Shown here: one piece after another, positions 54,782 through 64,000 of the stretch
How the letters are laid out: each line of letters opens with the position of its first letter
How positions within the stretch are numbered: the first letter of the stretch is position 1
NCBI GenBank assembly: GCA_030323885.1
Contig: CM059190.1
Location: 107,165,590-107,229,589 of the forward strand
Origin: Branchipolynoe longqiensis
Taxonomy: Eukaryota; Annelida; Polychaeta; Phyllodocida; Polynoidae
Reading direction: 5' to 3'
Length of the DNA: 64,000 nt
Position numbers and translations under genes: made by a program
Notes under the pieces: model-generated
Databases searched by the model: none
What the model saw: only the letters and a program-made list of their open reading frames with translations
What the model was told of the DNA's origin: nothing

Positions 54782-56465
54782 GTGATTAGGTGAGTCGACT
54801 TAGGTGCAGCTGGACAGAGAACCGGATAGATTCCATGATTAGGTGAGTCTACTTAGGTGCAGCTGGACAGAGAACCGGATAGATTCCGTGATTAGGTGAG
54901 TCTACTTAGGTGCAGTTGGACAGAGAACTGGATAGATTCCGTGATTAGGTGAGTCTACTTAGGTGCAGCTGGACAGAGAACCGGATAGATTCCGTGATTA
55001 GGTGAGTCTACTTAGGTGCAGCTGGACAGAGAACCGGATAGATTCCGTGATTAGGTGAGTCTACTTAGGTGCAGCTGGACAGAGAACTGGATAGATTCCG
55101 TGATTAGGTGAGTCTACTTACGTGCAGCTGGACAGAGAACCGGATAGATTCCGTGATTAGGTGAGTCTACTTAGGTGCAGCTGGACAGAGAACCGGATAG
55201 ATTCTATGATTAGGTGAGTCTACTTAGGTGCAGCTGGACAGAGAACCGGATAGATTCTGTGATTAGGTGAGTCTACTTAGGTGCAGCTGGACAGAGAATT
55301 GGATAGATTCTGTGATTAGGTGAGTCTACATAGGTGCAGCTGGACAGAGAACCGGATAGATTCTGTGATTAGGTGAGTCTACTTAGGTGCAGCTGGACAG
55401 AGAACTGGATATATTCTGTGATTAGGTGAGTCTACTTAGGTGCAGCTGGACAGAGAACTGGATATATTCTATGATTAGGTGAGTCTACTTAGGTGCAGCT
55501 GGACAGAGAACCGGATAGATTCTGTGATTAGGTGAGTCTACTTAGGTGCAGCTGGACAGAGAACCGGATAGATTCTGTGATTAGGTGAGTCTACTTAGGT
55601 GCAGCTGGACAGAGAACTGGATAGATTCCATGATTAGGTGAGTCTACTTAGGTGCAGCTGGACAGAGAACCGGATAGATTCCGTGATTAGGTGAGTCTAC
55701 TTAGGTGCAGTTGGACAGAGAACTGGATAGATTCCGTGATTAGGTGAGTCTACTTAGGTGCAGCTGGACAGAGAACCGGATAGATTCCGTGATTAGGTGA
55801 GTCTACTTAGGTGCAGCTGGACAGAGAACCGGATAGATTCCGTGATTAGGTGAGTCTACTTAGGTGCAGCTGGACAGAGAACTGGATAGATTCCTAGATT
55901 AGGTGAGTCTACTTACGTGCAGCTGGACAGAGAACCGGATAGATTCCGTGATTAGGTGAGTCTACTTAGGTGCAGCTGGACAGAGAACTGGATAGATTCT
56001 ATGATTAGGTGAGTCTACTTAGGTGCAGCTGGACAGAGAACCGGATAGATTCTGTGATTAGGTGAGTCTACTTAGGTGCAGCTGGACAGAGAACTGGATA
56101 GATTCTGTGATTAGGTGAGTCTACTTAGGTGCAGCTGGACAGGGAACTGGATATATTCTATGATTAGGTGAGTCTACTTAGGTGCAGCTGGACAGAGAAC
56201 CGGATAGATTCTGTGATTAGGTGAGTCTACTTAGGTGCAGCTGGACAGAGAACCGGATAGATTCTGTGATTAGGTGAGTCTACTTAGGTGCAGCTGGACA
56301 GAGAACTGGATAGATTCCGTGATTAGGTGAGTCTACTTAGGTGCAGCTGGACAGAGAACTGGATAGCTTCCGTGATTAGGTGAGTCTACTTAGGTGTAGC
56401 TAGACAGAGAACTGGATAGATTCCGTGATTAGGTGAGTCTACTTAGGTGCGGCTGGACAGAGAAC
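54782..56465 (+). repeat. 53-bp minisatellite, ~32 copies
   Basis: The unit is GTGATTAGGTGAGTCTACTT, AGGTGCAGCTGGACAGAGAA and CCGGATAGATTCC. It is very homogeneous. CCGTG/CTGTG and ACCGG/ACTGG variants occur in repeated orders. Every unit contains AGGTGAGT, a near-ideal splice donor, followed by AG dinucleotides. Confidence 0.96.
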
Positions 56466-57819
56466 CATGCCACCATTTCAGCCTTCGCTGCCAACAATGT
56501 CAGTTAATGAGATGGTGCAATCATAATCAGACATGTTGTTTTCTCATTTGTGTTTGTTGTTAGGACACTGAATGACACTTTAACTCCCAACTACTGCCAA
56601 TGTCAAAGCCTACAGTGGCAGCGTTTGTGCTCAGGTCAGTTAGTTGAGTTTCTGTATTTAGGAGTCAAATATCTGGCATCATATATTTTCTTTCCTGTCT
56701 ATTTTTCTGCACTGAGATTCTTACTGTAAGGAATCGTATATGGTCTCACCTTTCCCGACCACCCAGTCCCCCCCCCCCACCCACACCTATCCTCTTCTCC
56801 TCCTATTCAAGAAATCGACTGTCTTTCCCGCAACCTCTACAGTTCTCCAATTTTTCTTTGCGAATCCCGAAAGTGTAGTGCTTCGATATTTGTAAGTCGA
56901 ATCAACCTGTGCAGAAACAGAAAATGAGTGAAAAGTAGACCTTGTCTACGGCGCATGCGCAGAGAACTGGGACCCACAACAGCAGTTCTTGCACAGGTTG
57001 AAACCTCTTTAGAGATTTGTCCACAGAACATGCTGCCACCCACAACATTAGTTCTCGCTACTGACGTCAGATGGCGGTGGGTTATGGGTGGGAATCTCCT
57101 ATTGACAAAATAATGTTGTGTGAGAGCAAGGAAATACATTAACATTTCTAAGCAAGATTAGCATTATATATAATATTCAGTTATTTATGCCTCTATATCT
57201 AAAATGCTAACACCACCTCCTCCTGTAGGTAAAGAGTCACCCCTATCCACAGATGGCGTGAATGCCAACCCTGCCAAAACAAGCAAAAACTGCTTCAGTA
57301 GGAATTAACCATAACTAAACTGTGGAAGTCATGGTTCCAGCATGCAGTGTTCATCTATATTAGCGTAGAGTTGAGAAATTGGGAGAGAATGCCAACATAT
57401 TAGATTCCGGCCACATAATGCTCGTGATTCAACTGTTAAAGTCAATTAATCTAGATCTTTTCATTGCATATTCACCCAAACGTAGCTGGCTATGATAGAT
57501 AAGTATTGGAAGAATATATCTAACAAATTATATTGCAAAATGATGTGGTTATTTCCATAACCCAGCCTTCACGAACTCTTTCTATTGGGTTGCATAGCAA
57601 CCCTGTCACAGAGAAAGTGCTGCGGCAGGAATTAAACCTCCTCGATTAGACACTTTGATCTGATTAATAATTACAACATCCATGGAGCATACTGGGAAGG
57701 TATTCTGTAAATGTCCACCATGCATAAGCACACACACACGTAAGTAGAACTTAGTTGAACTAATAACTGTTTGCGTCAAATACATTGCGACAAAGCCTCC
57801 AAGGCGACCTATAAATCTT
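56466..57819. other. No recognisable gene
   Basis: Unique-looking AT-rich DNA. There is a C run near 56767 and some CpG around 56950-57090 (GGCGCATGCGCAGAG is NRF1-like), but I find no open frame with coding character and no matches elsewhere in the window. Confidence 0.5.
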
Positions 57820-58172
57820 TCGTTAAAGTTGCACAGTCCAATGGTCTTGAGTTTCTATCATTTTCTGAGATAAATACATTAGATTAATCGCTATGATCTA
57901 AATTAACTTAGTTTGCAGTAACTATTATTTTAAATTCATAAATTAGGAGATAATATAAAGTGCAAACATGCAACAACAAGTTTGGCAAGCATGTCAAAAC
58001 TCTGACACCAGAGGCTTCGGTAGGAACAGGTTCTATTACAAGGCCATTCTATGCAGCAACACATGCTTAGTAAGTGCAGCAATATCTAAGTTAGATATGT
58101 AGGATCATATCTAGATATTTGTTTTAGTTAAAAAAAACTTGATGCTCTTCTCGGACTATTCAGCTTTAATGA
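57820..58172 (+). repeat. IR-C copy
   Basis: Collinear with 332-695: AAAGTTGCACAGTCCAATGG, TCTGAGATAAATACATTAGA, GTTTGGCAAGCATGTCAAAA, TTCTATGCAGCAACACATGC and ACTATTCAGCTTTAATG. Its segment around TGCAGCAACACATGCTTAGT corresponds to the 38-bp unit of the 10845-12178 array. Confidence 0.7.
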
Positions 58173-58375
58173 TCCCATCATGCATTGCGCTGCGAGTCAG
58201 GCTGGAACTGCACGTGATTTGCAGGAACGCGCAACTGCTGCGCTCCTACAACTCGCCGACACACTGCGGCTGCACGCACCCCCCCACTCCCTCCCACCCC
58301 CACCCGCCACCTGGGGAGCAGTGGAGTAACTAACTCCGTCTGCAGCTGGATGCCCACCACGCCACACCAGGTACC

Positions 58376-58905
58376 TGTTGCTTATCGGCGCTTGGCGTTA
58401 TGAGGTCAGGACAGGGACTGGGTGCACAGTGTCAGGATAATGTGACTGTGTGGGACATCAGGTCATGGTGCCGGCAGCCTGATTTTCCAGTGGGGTAGCA
58501 CTATAAAGTCACCAAGAGTGCGCGCTGTCACAAGTCGGTGCACGTGCTGGTATAGCCTAGGGTCTTACGGGGTGTAAAACTACACCAACCACCCACCCTC
58601 CCCTGGCCCTCTCAGAGGACTGTGGTTGGGCTCTGAGGCTGCCTTTTGTCCTTCCTCCCCCCTCCCCCCTCCCCCTCCCCTCCCCCCTCCCCCCTCCCCC
58701 CTCCCTCCCCTCCCCCCTCCCCCCTCCCCCCTCCCCTCCCTGCCCCCCCCTCCCCCACCTCCACCTCAATTTCTCTGACCACTACCCATCGGAAGCCAAC
58801 TCCCGACCACATGGGACCGCTTTCAGCAGTGCCCATACAGTGCTGCAGATTTGCAGCCTTCTGCACACCAATGCGAGTGAAAACTCACCAAAAACAACAA
58901 AAACA
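58376..58905 (+). mobile_element. SINE1 with long 3' module
   Basis: The SINE1 body (GTGTCAGGATAATGTGACTG to GGTGTAAAACTACACCAACC) continues into AGAGGACTGTGGTTGGGCTC, a CT tract (58640-58760) and the module ending GCGAGTGAAAACTCACCAAA. The tRNA head is truncated. The same order is found reversed at 60895-61445, so the longer composite is a real unit. Confidence 0.7.
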
Positions 58906-59053
58906 ACACACCACACCACCTGTTGCACTTACAAAAAAGTTACATTCTGATGACCCTAGCAGCTGCTTAGGGTCTGGCCTGGCGCATAAGACACTCGTTC
59001 ATAGCGCCATCTGTGGGGTAGGTGGGAAGTCAGGCCACTTTATATATATGTCA

Positions 59054-59230
59054 TGGGGGCGACGAAAAGGGGAAATACTGTGCCTAGAGGGGGACTCGAA
59101 CCCACATCTCTTTGCATTCCGGGCCAGTGTGCTAACCATTACACCACCTAGGCTCCCTGATATCAACACACTACCCACGCCTACCTGTCTATGTGGTTAC
59201 TTGCCTGAGAGGTCAGTGCAGACCACTACA
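59054..59230 (-). mobile_element. SINE2 copy
   Basis: The plus strand shows GGGACTCGAACCCACATCTC, GTGCTAACCATTACACCACC, TAGGCTCCCTGATATC and the leader GAGGTCAGTGCAGACCACTA. It is followed by a TA microsatellite at 59232-59252. Confidence 0.75.
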
Positions 59231-59584
59231 CTTATATATATATATATATACATATGAAGAATTCAGGTGCAAAAAAAGACAAATACATTTGACTTGGTCT
59301 CTGAAAAATATGATTTGCTGTTGTGCTTTACACGTAAAGTCTGTCAATTCCATATTGCTCAATGCATTCTATCTGGGATGTGCTGGTTTCAGCAGAAAAA
59401 CCTCATTTGATTATCAGAATGATGGCAGCTTCAGCTCAAATCTGGTTTCATTTCGGCATGAAAGGTGTTTGCTTGTTTTTGTGTCTGAACTCTTCACACA
59501 TACATAGACATGTGTGTGTGTTGGTGTACGTGTACTTGACGCCACCTGGTCTGACGGTGATGCTGGACAGTATGGTACCGCAGA

Positions 59585-59762
59585 GATGGGATGGCTCAGT
59601 ATCAGGATAATGTGGCTGAGTATGATATCGTATCATGGTGCTAGTGGCACTTTCTTTTGTATTCCAGTGCGGCAGCACTATAAAAGCACCATGATTGTGG
59701 ACTGCCACAATTCGATACCGGTCTGATATGAACTCAAATGTGGCTAGGATATACAACCACTC
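59585..59762 (+). mobile_element. SINE1 3' half
   Basis: GGCTCAGTATCAGGATAATG through GTGCGGCAGCACTATAAAAG to a diverged tail. The head is missing. The preceding 59253-59584 and the following 59763-60054 (two C-rich runs) hold nothing else. Confidence 0.65.
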
Positions 59763-60054
59763 ACTCGTGTTATTTTCTTGGCCTTTAGTGGGTGCACCTA
59801 GCAGTTATAATGCGCAGTGTTAGGCATACAACCCCCCCCCCCCACATCACCCCACCACCCACCCACAGACTGACCTACATAAATTTAAGATATCTTTATT
59901 TCCCAGTTAGAACTCCAGCAGGTGGTGCTGCCGGTCACTCCCAGCCCCCCTCCCCTCCTCCACCCATCCACGCCCCCCCACACCCACACACCCACACACA
60001 CATACACTGTTTACACTGTACAACATCAATGTCAAACCCATCTTCCCCCTGTGT

Positions 60055-60822
60055 CAGTATAGACGAGATCACCGTTCCGACTGCGCATGCGCTGAAAAAC
60101 GGCCTTGGCATCAAAGCAAAGGCATACAGCCATTGAGTTTGCCGATACGCATAGGGCAAACCTTCCATTTTATTCAAAATGATTAGAAATACATAACAAT
60201 TTGGCATAAATATGTATGCACACATGCAATATAATGATCGGATGAATATAACTAAGACAAAACTAGCCATAGTTAAACATTTTGAGCTAAGAAACATACA
60301 ATTTCACACAAAACAATCAGTCACTTTAAGGCTGATATCCGCATCACTATTATTAATTCTTGTTCTAAATATTAAAATGCCAAATGTGTCAACAGACTCT
60401 TGTTTCAGAGAAATAAATAACCAATATATGATTAACCCACATGATTATAGTTCTACATATATCAATAACCATAGGATATAAATAAAAACATGAATAAAAT
60501 GAGTAAAACTCACTCTGGCTATGCTCTAACACTAGTCTGAGTACCCAGATTTATCTAAATCTAAATGCACATGGCATATGATGTGCTGATTATATTGATG
60601 TAAATGCAATGCTGGATAAAAGATTAATATCTTAATTTATTTATATATATTTTTTAGTTGGTATTCTGTGTACCAAACAAGAGCTGAGATGATATGAAAT
60701 TAGCACATTTCATAGCCGCACCCAGTGTATTAGCATTAGCCATGTGCTTTTCGCGGGTTTATTTTTCTTCCACGCATCCCACAATGCACCGCGCCGCTGA
60801 AATGGTGATGTAGTCTATTAGG
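60055..60822 (+). repeat. Dispersed repeat IR-D, copy 2
   Basis: Aligns with 12497-13392 throughout, lacks the insertion at 12700-12850 and is otherwise of similar length. The start TATAGACGAGATCACCG and end GGTGATGTAGTCTATTA are shared. The two copies are 47.5 kb apart, in the same orientation, and roughly 85-90% alike by eye. Confidence 0.8.
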
Positions 60823-60894
60823 CCGGTTCCCCGGTGTCACTCCCCCAGCTACCACTAGATCAGGCGGCAGGGTGGTTCCACGGGGACCAGTGTA

Positions 60895-61445
60895 CTTCCC
60901 CAGGTGGAGGGCATTGGTTGTTCTTTTTGAGGAGTTTACAGTCGCGTTGGCTGAAAGCTGCAAATCTGGCAGTCCCATGATGCAGCCGGGAGTTGGCTTC
61001 CGGTGGCGGAGACATCAGGAGGGTAGCAAGGGGTGAGTAGGTGGGTGGGTGTGCGGGCAGTACAAGAGGGTGGAGAGAAAAAGGTAATCTAGGAGCCCAA
61101 CCTCAATCCTCTAAGAGGAGCGAGGGAGGTTGGTTGATTGTTGTAGTTTTATGCCCCAGTAATACCCTTGGCCGTACCAGGATGGGTACCCACTTGTGAC
61201 AGTGCACACTCATGGTGACTTTATAGTGCTGCCTCACTGGCCATTTAGGCTGCCAGCACCATGATGTAATGTCCCACACAGTGATATTATCCTGATACCG
61301 TGCAACCAGTCCTTGTCCTAACCTTGTAACACCACGCGCCAGGCAGTGACAAGAACCATTTTTATAAGTCATTGGTTTGACTCAGCCAGGATCCGAACTT
61401 TGGACCTTCCACATGGGGAGCCTGCGCTCCACCGATTTGCACAAG
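60895..61445 (-). mobile_element. SINE1 with long 3' module, reversed
   Basis: Minus-strand order: tRNA head (plus-strand end CTCCACCGATTTGCACAAGT at about 61440), SINE1 body, tail at about 61130, then GAGCCCAACCTCAATCCTCT and the D module to about 60900. It supports the composite structure seen at 58376-58905. Confidence 0.72.
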
Positions 61446-61730
61446 TGTCTGGTGACGGCCGGGGGAAGAAGTGTGTATTAGCTGGCTCTCAGAGCTCGGC
61501 TTCACCAGGTGACGGCCATTTGTCTCCCAGTCTCGCATGAATTATGCGGCTTTAATTCAGGGAAACCCAGTGAGCCACATGCCTAGCTTTCTCTGGCCGA
61601 CCACGTGACCACCAATCTGTCAACAGCTGCGCAGTCTGGTTTGTGTGAGAGGAGAGCCTGACTGCTACACGCAGTAGACTGTCCGAGCTAATTAACATAA
61701 TTATGAACCAGTGTTCATTGTTTGTCCACA

Positions 61731-62070
61731 CAAGATGGCCGACTGAGTTGAACGTCCGCCTCCCGTGTTGGTCGGTCATGGGTTTGAACCCTGGTAGAGT
61801 CAAACCAATGACTTCAACATTTATACTTGTCGCTACCTAGCCTGGCGGTTGGCATTACTAGGATAAGGAGTGGAATGGGCAAGGAGTGGAATGAGGAAGA
61901 CCAATTGTCAGCGATTGACATTTCTGCTGGTCGAGTCAAACCAATGACTTAAAGTTTGACACTTGTTGCTAAGTAGCCTGGAGCTTGGCATTACTCGGAT
62001 AGAAAAAGGACCAGTGAAATGAGGAAGAACCAGTTGTCTGCAATTGAAATGGTTCCTTGCTTAATCAACT
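61731..62070 (+). mobile_element. SINE1b copy followed by a second partial copy
   Basis: The first copy (61731-61926) has head GATGGCCGACTGAGTTGAAC and B box GGGTTTGAACCCTGG. A second copy without a head (61927-62070) follows in the same orientation from CGAGTCAAACCAATGACTTA to a tail CAATTGAAATGGTTCCTTGC. A head-to-tail dimer is likely. The upstream 61446-61730 has no feature. Confidence 0.75.
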
Positions 62071-62075
62071 AATAG

Positions 62076-62386
62076 CCCAGTCACACTACTGCTTGCGACT
62101 GCTTCTGATCACATTGCAACCACAAAAAGGGGTTGTTGCAAAGAGGTCGCAAGTAGTGGCAAAGTGGTCCCCAACATCTTAGCGACCATTTTGGTCGCAA
62201 GGAGGTTGCAGCTACTGTGATTAAAATCTCCTTGCAAACAAAGTGGTCATGCAGACGCCAGAGACCATTGCTTTGGTCGTAAGGACGTCACAAGGAGGTC
62301 ACAAAGTATTCCCAAGGAGGTGCGTTCTTTGGTCTAAGGTGGTCGCAATGTGGTCGCAAGCGGTCGCAAGCAATAGCGTGACTGGG
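62076..62386. mobile_element. TIR element rich in GGTCGCAAG
   Basis: A 311-bp element with ends CCCAGTCACACTACTGCTTG and, reversed, CCCAGTCACGCTATTGCTTG, extending to GCGAC. About ten GGTCGCAA/GGTCACAA motifs fill the interior in both arms. It lies within a few bases of the end of a SINE1b tail. No coding frame is present, so it is a MITE. Confidence 0.75.
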
Positions 62387-62605
62387 GCGTGATGTAATGT
62401 ACCTCCGTAAAACAGTCGCTATGTATTGTGTGTGACTAAGTGGTAACACACTAAAGTGGGCGTGTTCATTATATGATGGTGTTGGACACACTGCCCACAC
62501 TTTGCTGTCCCTTCTCTGGCGTCCCTTCTCTGCCAGTCTCAGCGTCTGCCACTCCTTTCATTCACACCTTTAAACCCCACATTAAAACCAGGCTATTCTG
62601 AATAA

Positions 62606-62770
62606 TTGACCCTTCCTGATATGACCTTAGATGTTGCCAGGACGTGAAACTCCTGTAGTAGTGCAATAGTCATTGGTCTGTGGAACAACGCAGCCACAAG
62701 CGCCACCTGGAGGGGCGGTGTAGCCGAGTGAGTAGAGCGCTCCATTCCACAGTGAGAGGTTGTGGCAGAG
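62606..62770 (+). mobile_element. SINE1 tail and SINE1 head fragments
   Basis: 62606-62657 is a SINE1 3' tail (CTGATATGACCTTAGATGTT to GTGAAACTCC). At 62715-62770 a tRNA-like head starts (GGTGTAGCCGAGTGAGTAGA) but no B box or body follows. They are two separate remnants. Confidence 0.55.
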
Positions 62771-62984
62771 ATGCCAAGGTCCCTCAAATCTAGCACAATA
62801 ACCCCACTTTCCCGATTTCCCACTTTTAATTTGTAATCTCCCGCCAAAGAATCACTTTAGCTTGTTTTGAGGTTATTTTGTGTTTTCTTTTGTTAAAACA
62901 AAATTGTATGCAAACTTGTCATCAAAATACACCAGAATATACTATTTTTGTATCGTGGGACACTTTTTTTCTTCAAAACCTCAC

Positions 62985-63390
62985 CTTACCCCCCTTGGCT
63001 GACCTATTTCTGCCTATGTACAATTTGTGTATTAGGGAGATCTCCCTACTCACACCCTTATCTACCTGCTATTTCTACCTATTTACAATTTGTGTATTAG
63101 GGAGATCTCCCTACTCACACCCTTATGTACCTGCTATTTCTGCCTATTTACAATGTGTGTATTAGGGAGATCTCCCTACTCACACTCTTATCTACCTGCT
63201 ATTTCTGCCTATTTACAATGTGTGTATTAGGGAGATCTCCCGACTCACACTCTTAACTACCTGCTATTTCTGTCAATTTACAATGTGTGTATTAGGGAGA
63301 TCTCCCTACTCACACCCTTATCTACCTGCTAGTTCTGCCTATATACAATGTGTGCATTAAGGAGATCTCCCTACTCACACTCTTATCTAC
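62985..63390 (+). repeat. 66-bp minisatellite, ~6 copies
   Basis: The unit contains ATTAGGGAGATCTCCCTACT, a perfect 12-base palindrome GGGAGATCTCCC, then CACACCCTTATCTACCTGC and CTATTTACAATGTGTGT. Confidence 0.93.
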
Positions 63391-63395
63391 TTGGC

Positions 63396-63668
63396 GCCTC
63401 TGTTGTAGGCTCAATCTGAGTCAAACCTAAACCGACACCTTGACAGCTCGTCACTGCTATCCTGGCGCCCGGCATCACTGGAGAGGACAAGGACTGTTTG
63501 GCTCAGTACCAGGATAATAAAACTGAGTGGGATATGGGGGTGAGGGCACGGCAACATGATACCCCAGTGGACCAGCACTATAAAGTTGTGATGAGAGCGC
63601 ACTGGCACACAGGGGTACCCTATTTAGATATGATATTCAATGTTTCTAGGAGGTAAAACCCCAACAAG
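63396..63668 (+). mobile_element. SINE1 copy without a clear head
   Basis: From CTCAATCTGAGTCAAACC through CAGTACCAGGATAATAAAAC and CCAGCACTATAAAGTTGTGA to the tail GGAGGTAAAACCCCAACAAG. The tRNA head is replaced by the end of the 66-bp array. From 63669 to 64000 I see nothing further. Confidence 0.75.
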
Positions 63669-64000
63669 GAGACGGCTTGATCGGGTGCGAAGTGCTTCAT
63701 TAAACACCAATAAACAAAACGGCAGCTAAATGTAGCTTCGGTTTGGAACTTACTTGACATTGTCTGCCGAAATGAAGGCCGTGGGAACTTGTTGAAATAC
63801 TCCATAATTCCCTAATAAAGAAGGTGCGAGGTGTTAGTAAGAAGTGAGCTTACTACATGCAGACGCGCACATCCCTACACATATGCACAACATTTACAAC
63901 TTAGCTTCTAGAACTACTTTTGTTTAAATACAATAAAATAAGACTGAGCAATTCCATGTAAAGGTGGTCATTTTCGATTAGTGAGACAAATAATCATATA

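Noticed and set aside
57000..57120. Second CpG-type promoter
   Set aside because: There are only a few CpGs and one NRF1-like motif, no extended island and no open frame nearby.

Overview
The window looks like non-coding, repeat-saturated DNA from a marine animal, most likely a mollusc and plausibly a gastropod. The mollusc call is an inference. It rests on the tRNA-promoted SINE at 24497-24820, whose body resembles, from memory, a SINE type common in gastropods and bivalves, and on the general mix of CR1/Jockey-like LINEs, tRNA SINEs, TIR elements and very abundant minisatellites. There are no bacterial-style operons, and I find no convincing host protein-coding exon, rRNA gene or functional tRNA gene.

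Layout. 1-5100: SINEs, a 3' LINE fragment, two TIR elements (each nested in an older repeat) and a 75-bp array. 5150-12250: G-rich and GT-rich arrays, several SINE fragments, a 15-bp array and a 38-bp array. 12500-13390: first copy of a roughly 0.8-0.9 kb dispersed repeat (IR-D). 13540-17275: a 129-bp and a ~41-bp array. 17290-18260: a CpG-rich island with YY1- and ETS-type motifs, the best candidate for a host promoter. 19200-22490: three more arrays. 22490-31560: SINEs, an RTE-like LINE remnant, a 790-bp TIR element and four arrays. 32190-34545: 10-11 bp and 12-bp arrays. 34691-35688: a Harbinger-like element with another element inside it. 36120-43862: SINEs, then about 6 kb of arrays. 43871-50926: an 18-bp array split by a LINE that itself carries a second LINE. 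50927-54300: TIR elements and a short gag-like retroelement remnant. 54782-56465: a 53-bp array. 56466-64000: dispersed repeats, SINEs, the second IR-D copy and a small TIR element.

My interval totals put tandem arrays at roughly 40% of the window and recognisable mobile elements at perhaps another 20-25%. Nearly every long open frame is a side effect of an array. A period divisible by 3 keeps a frame open indefinitely, and the 31-bp array cycles through all three frames.

The most interesting structure is the link between mobile elements and satellites. The 38-bp array sits exactly inside a copy of a dispersed repeat (IR-C), whose two flanks resume on either side. The unit of the 28-bp array is almost identical to a segment of the SINE 2.2 kb away. 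Several other arrays abut a SINE end. Nested insertions give a relative chronology at five places. The gag-like unit at 53223-54292 has a TATA-type promoter overlapping the last codons of its own repeat unit and may be an undescribed short element.
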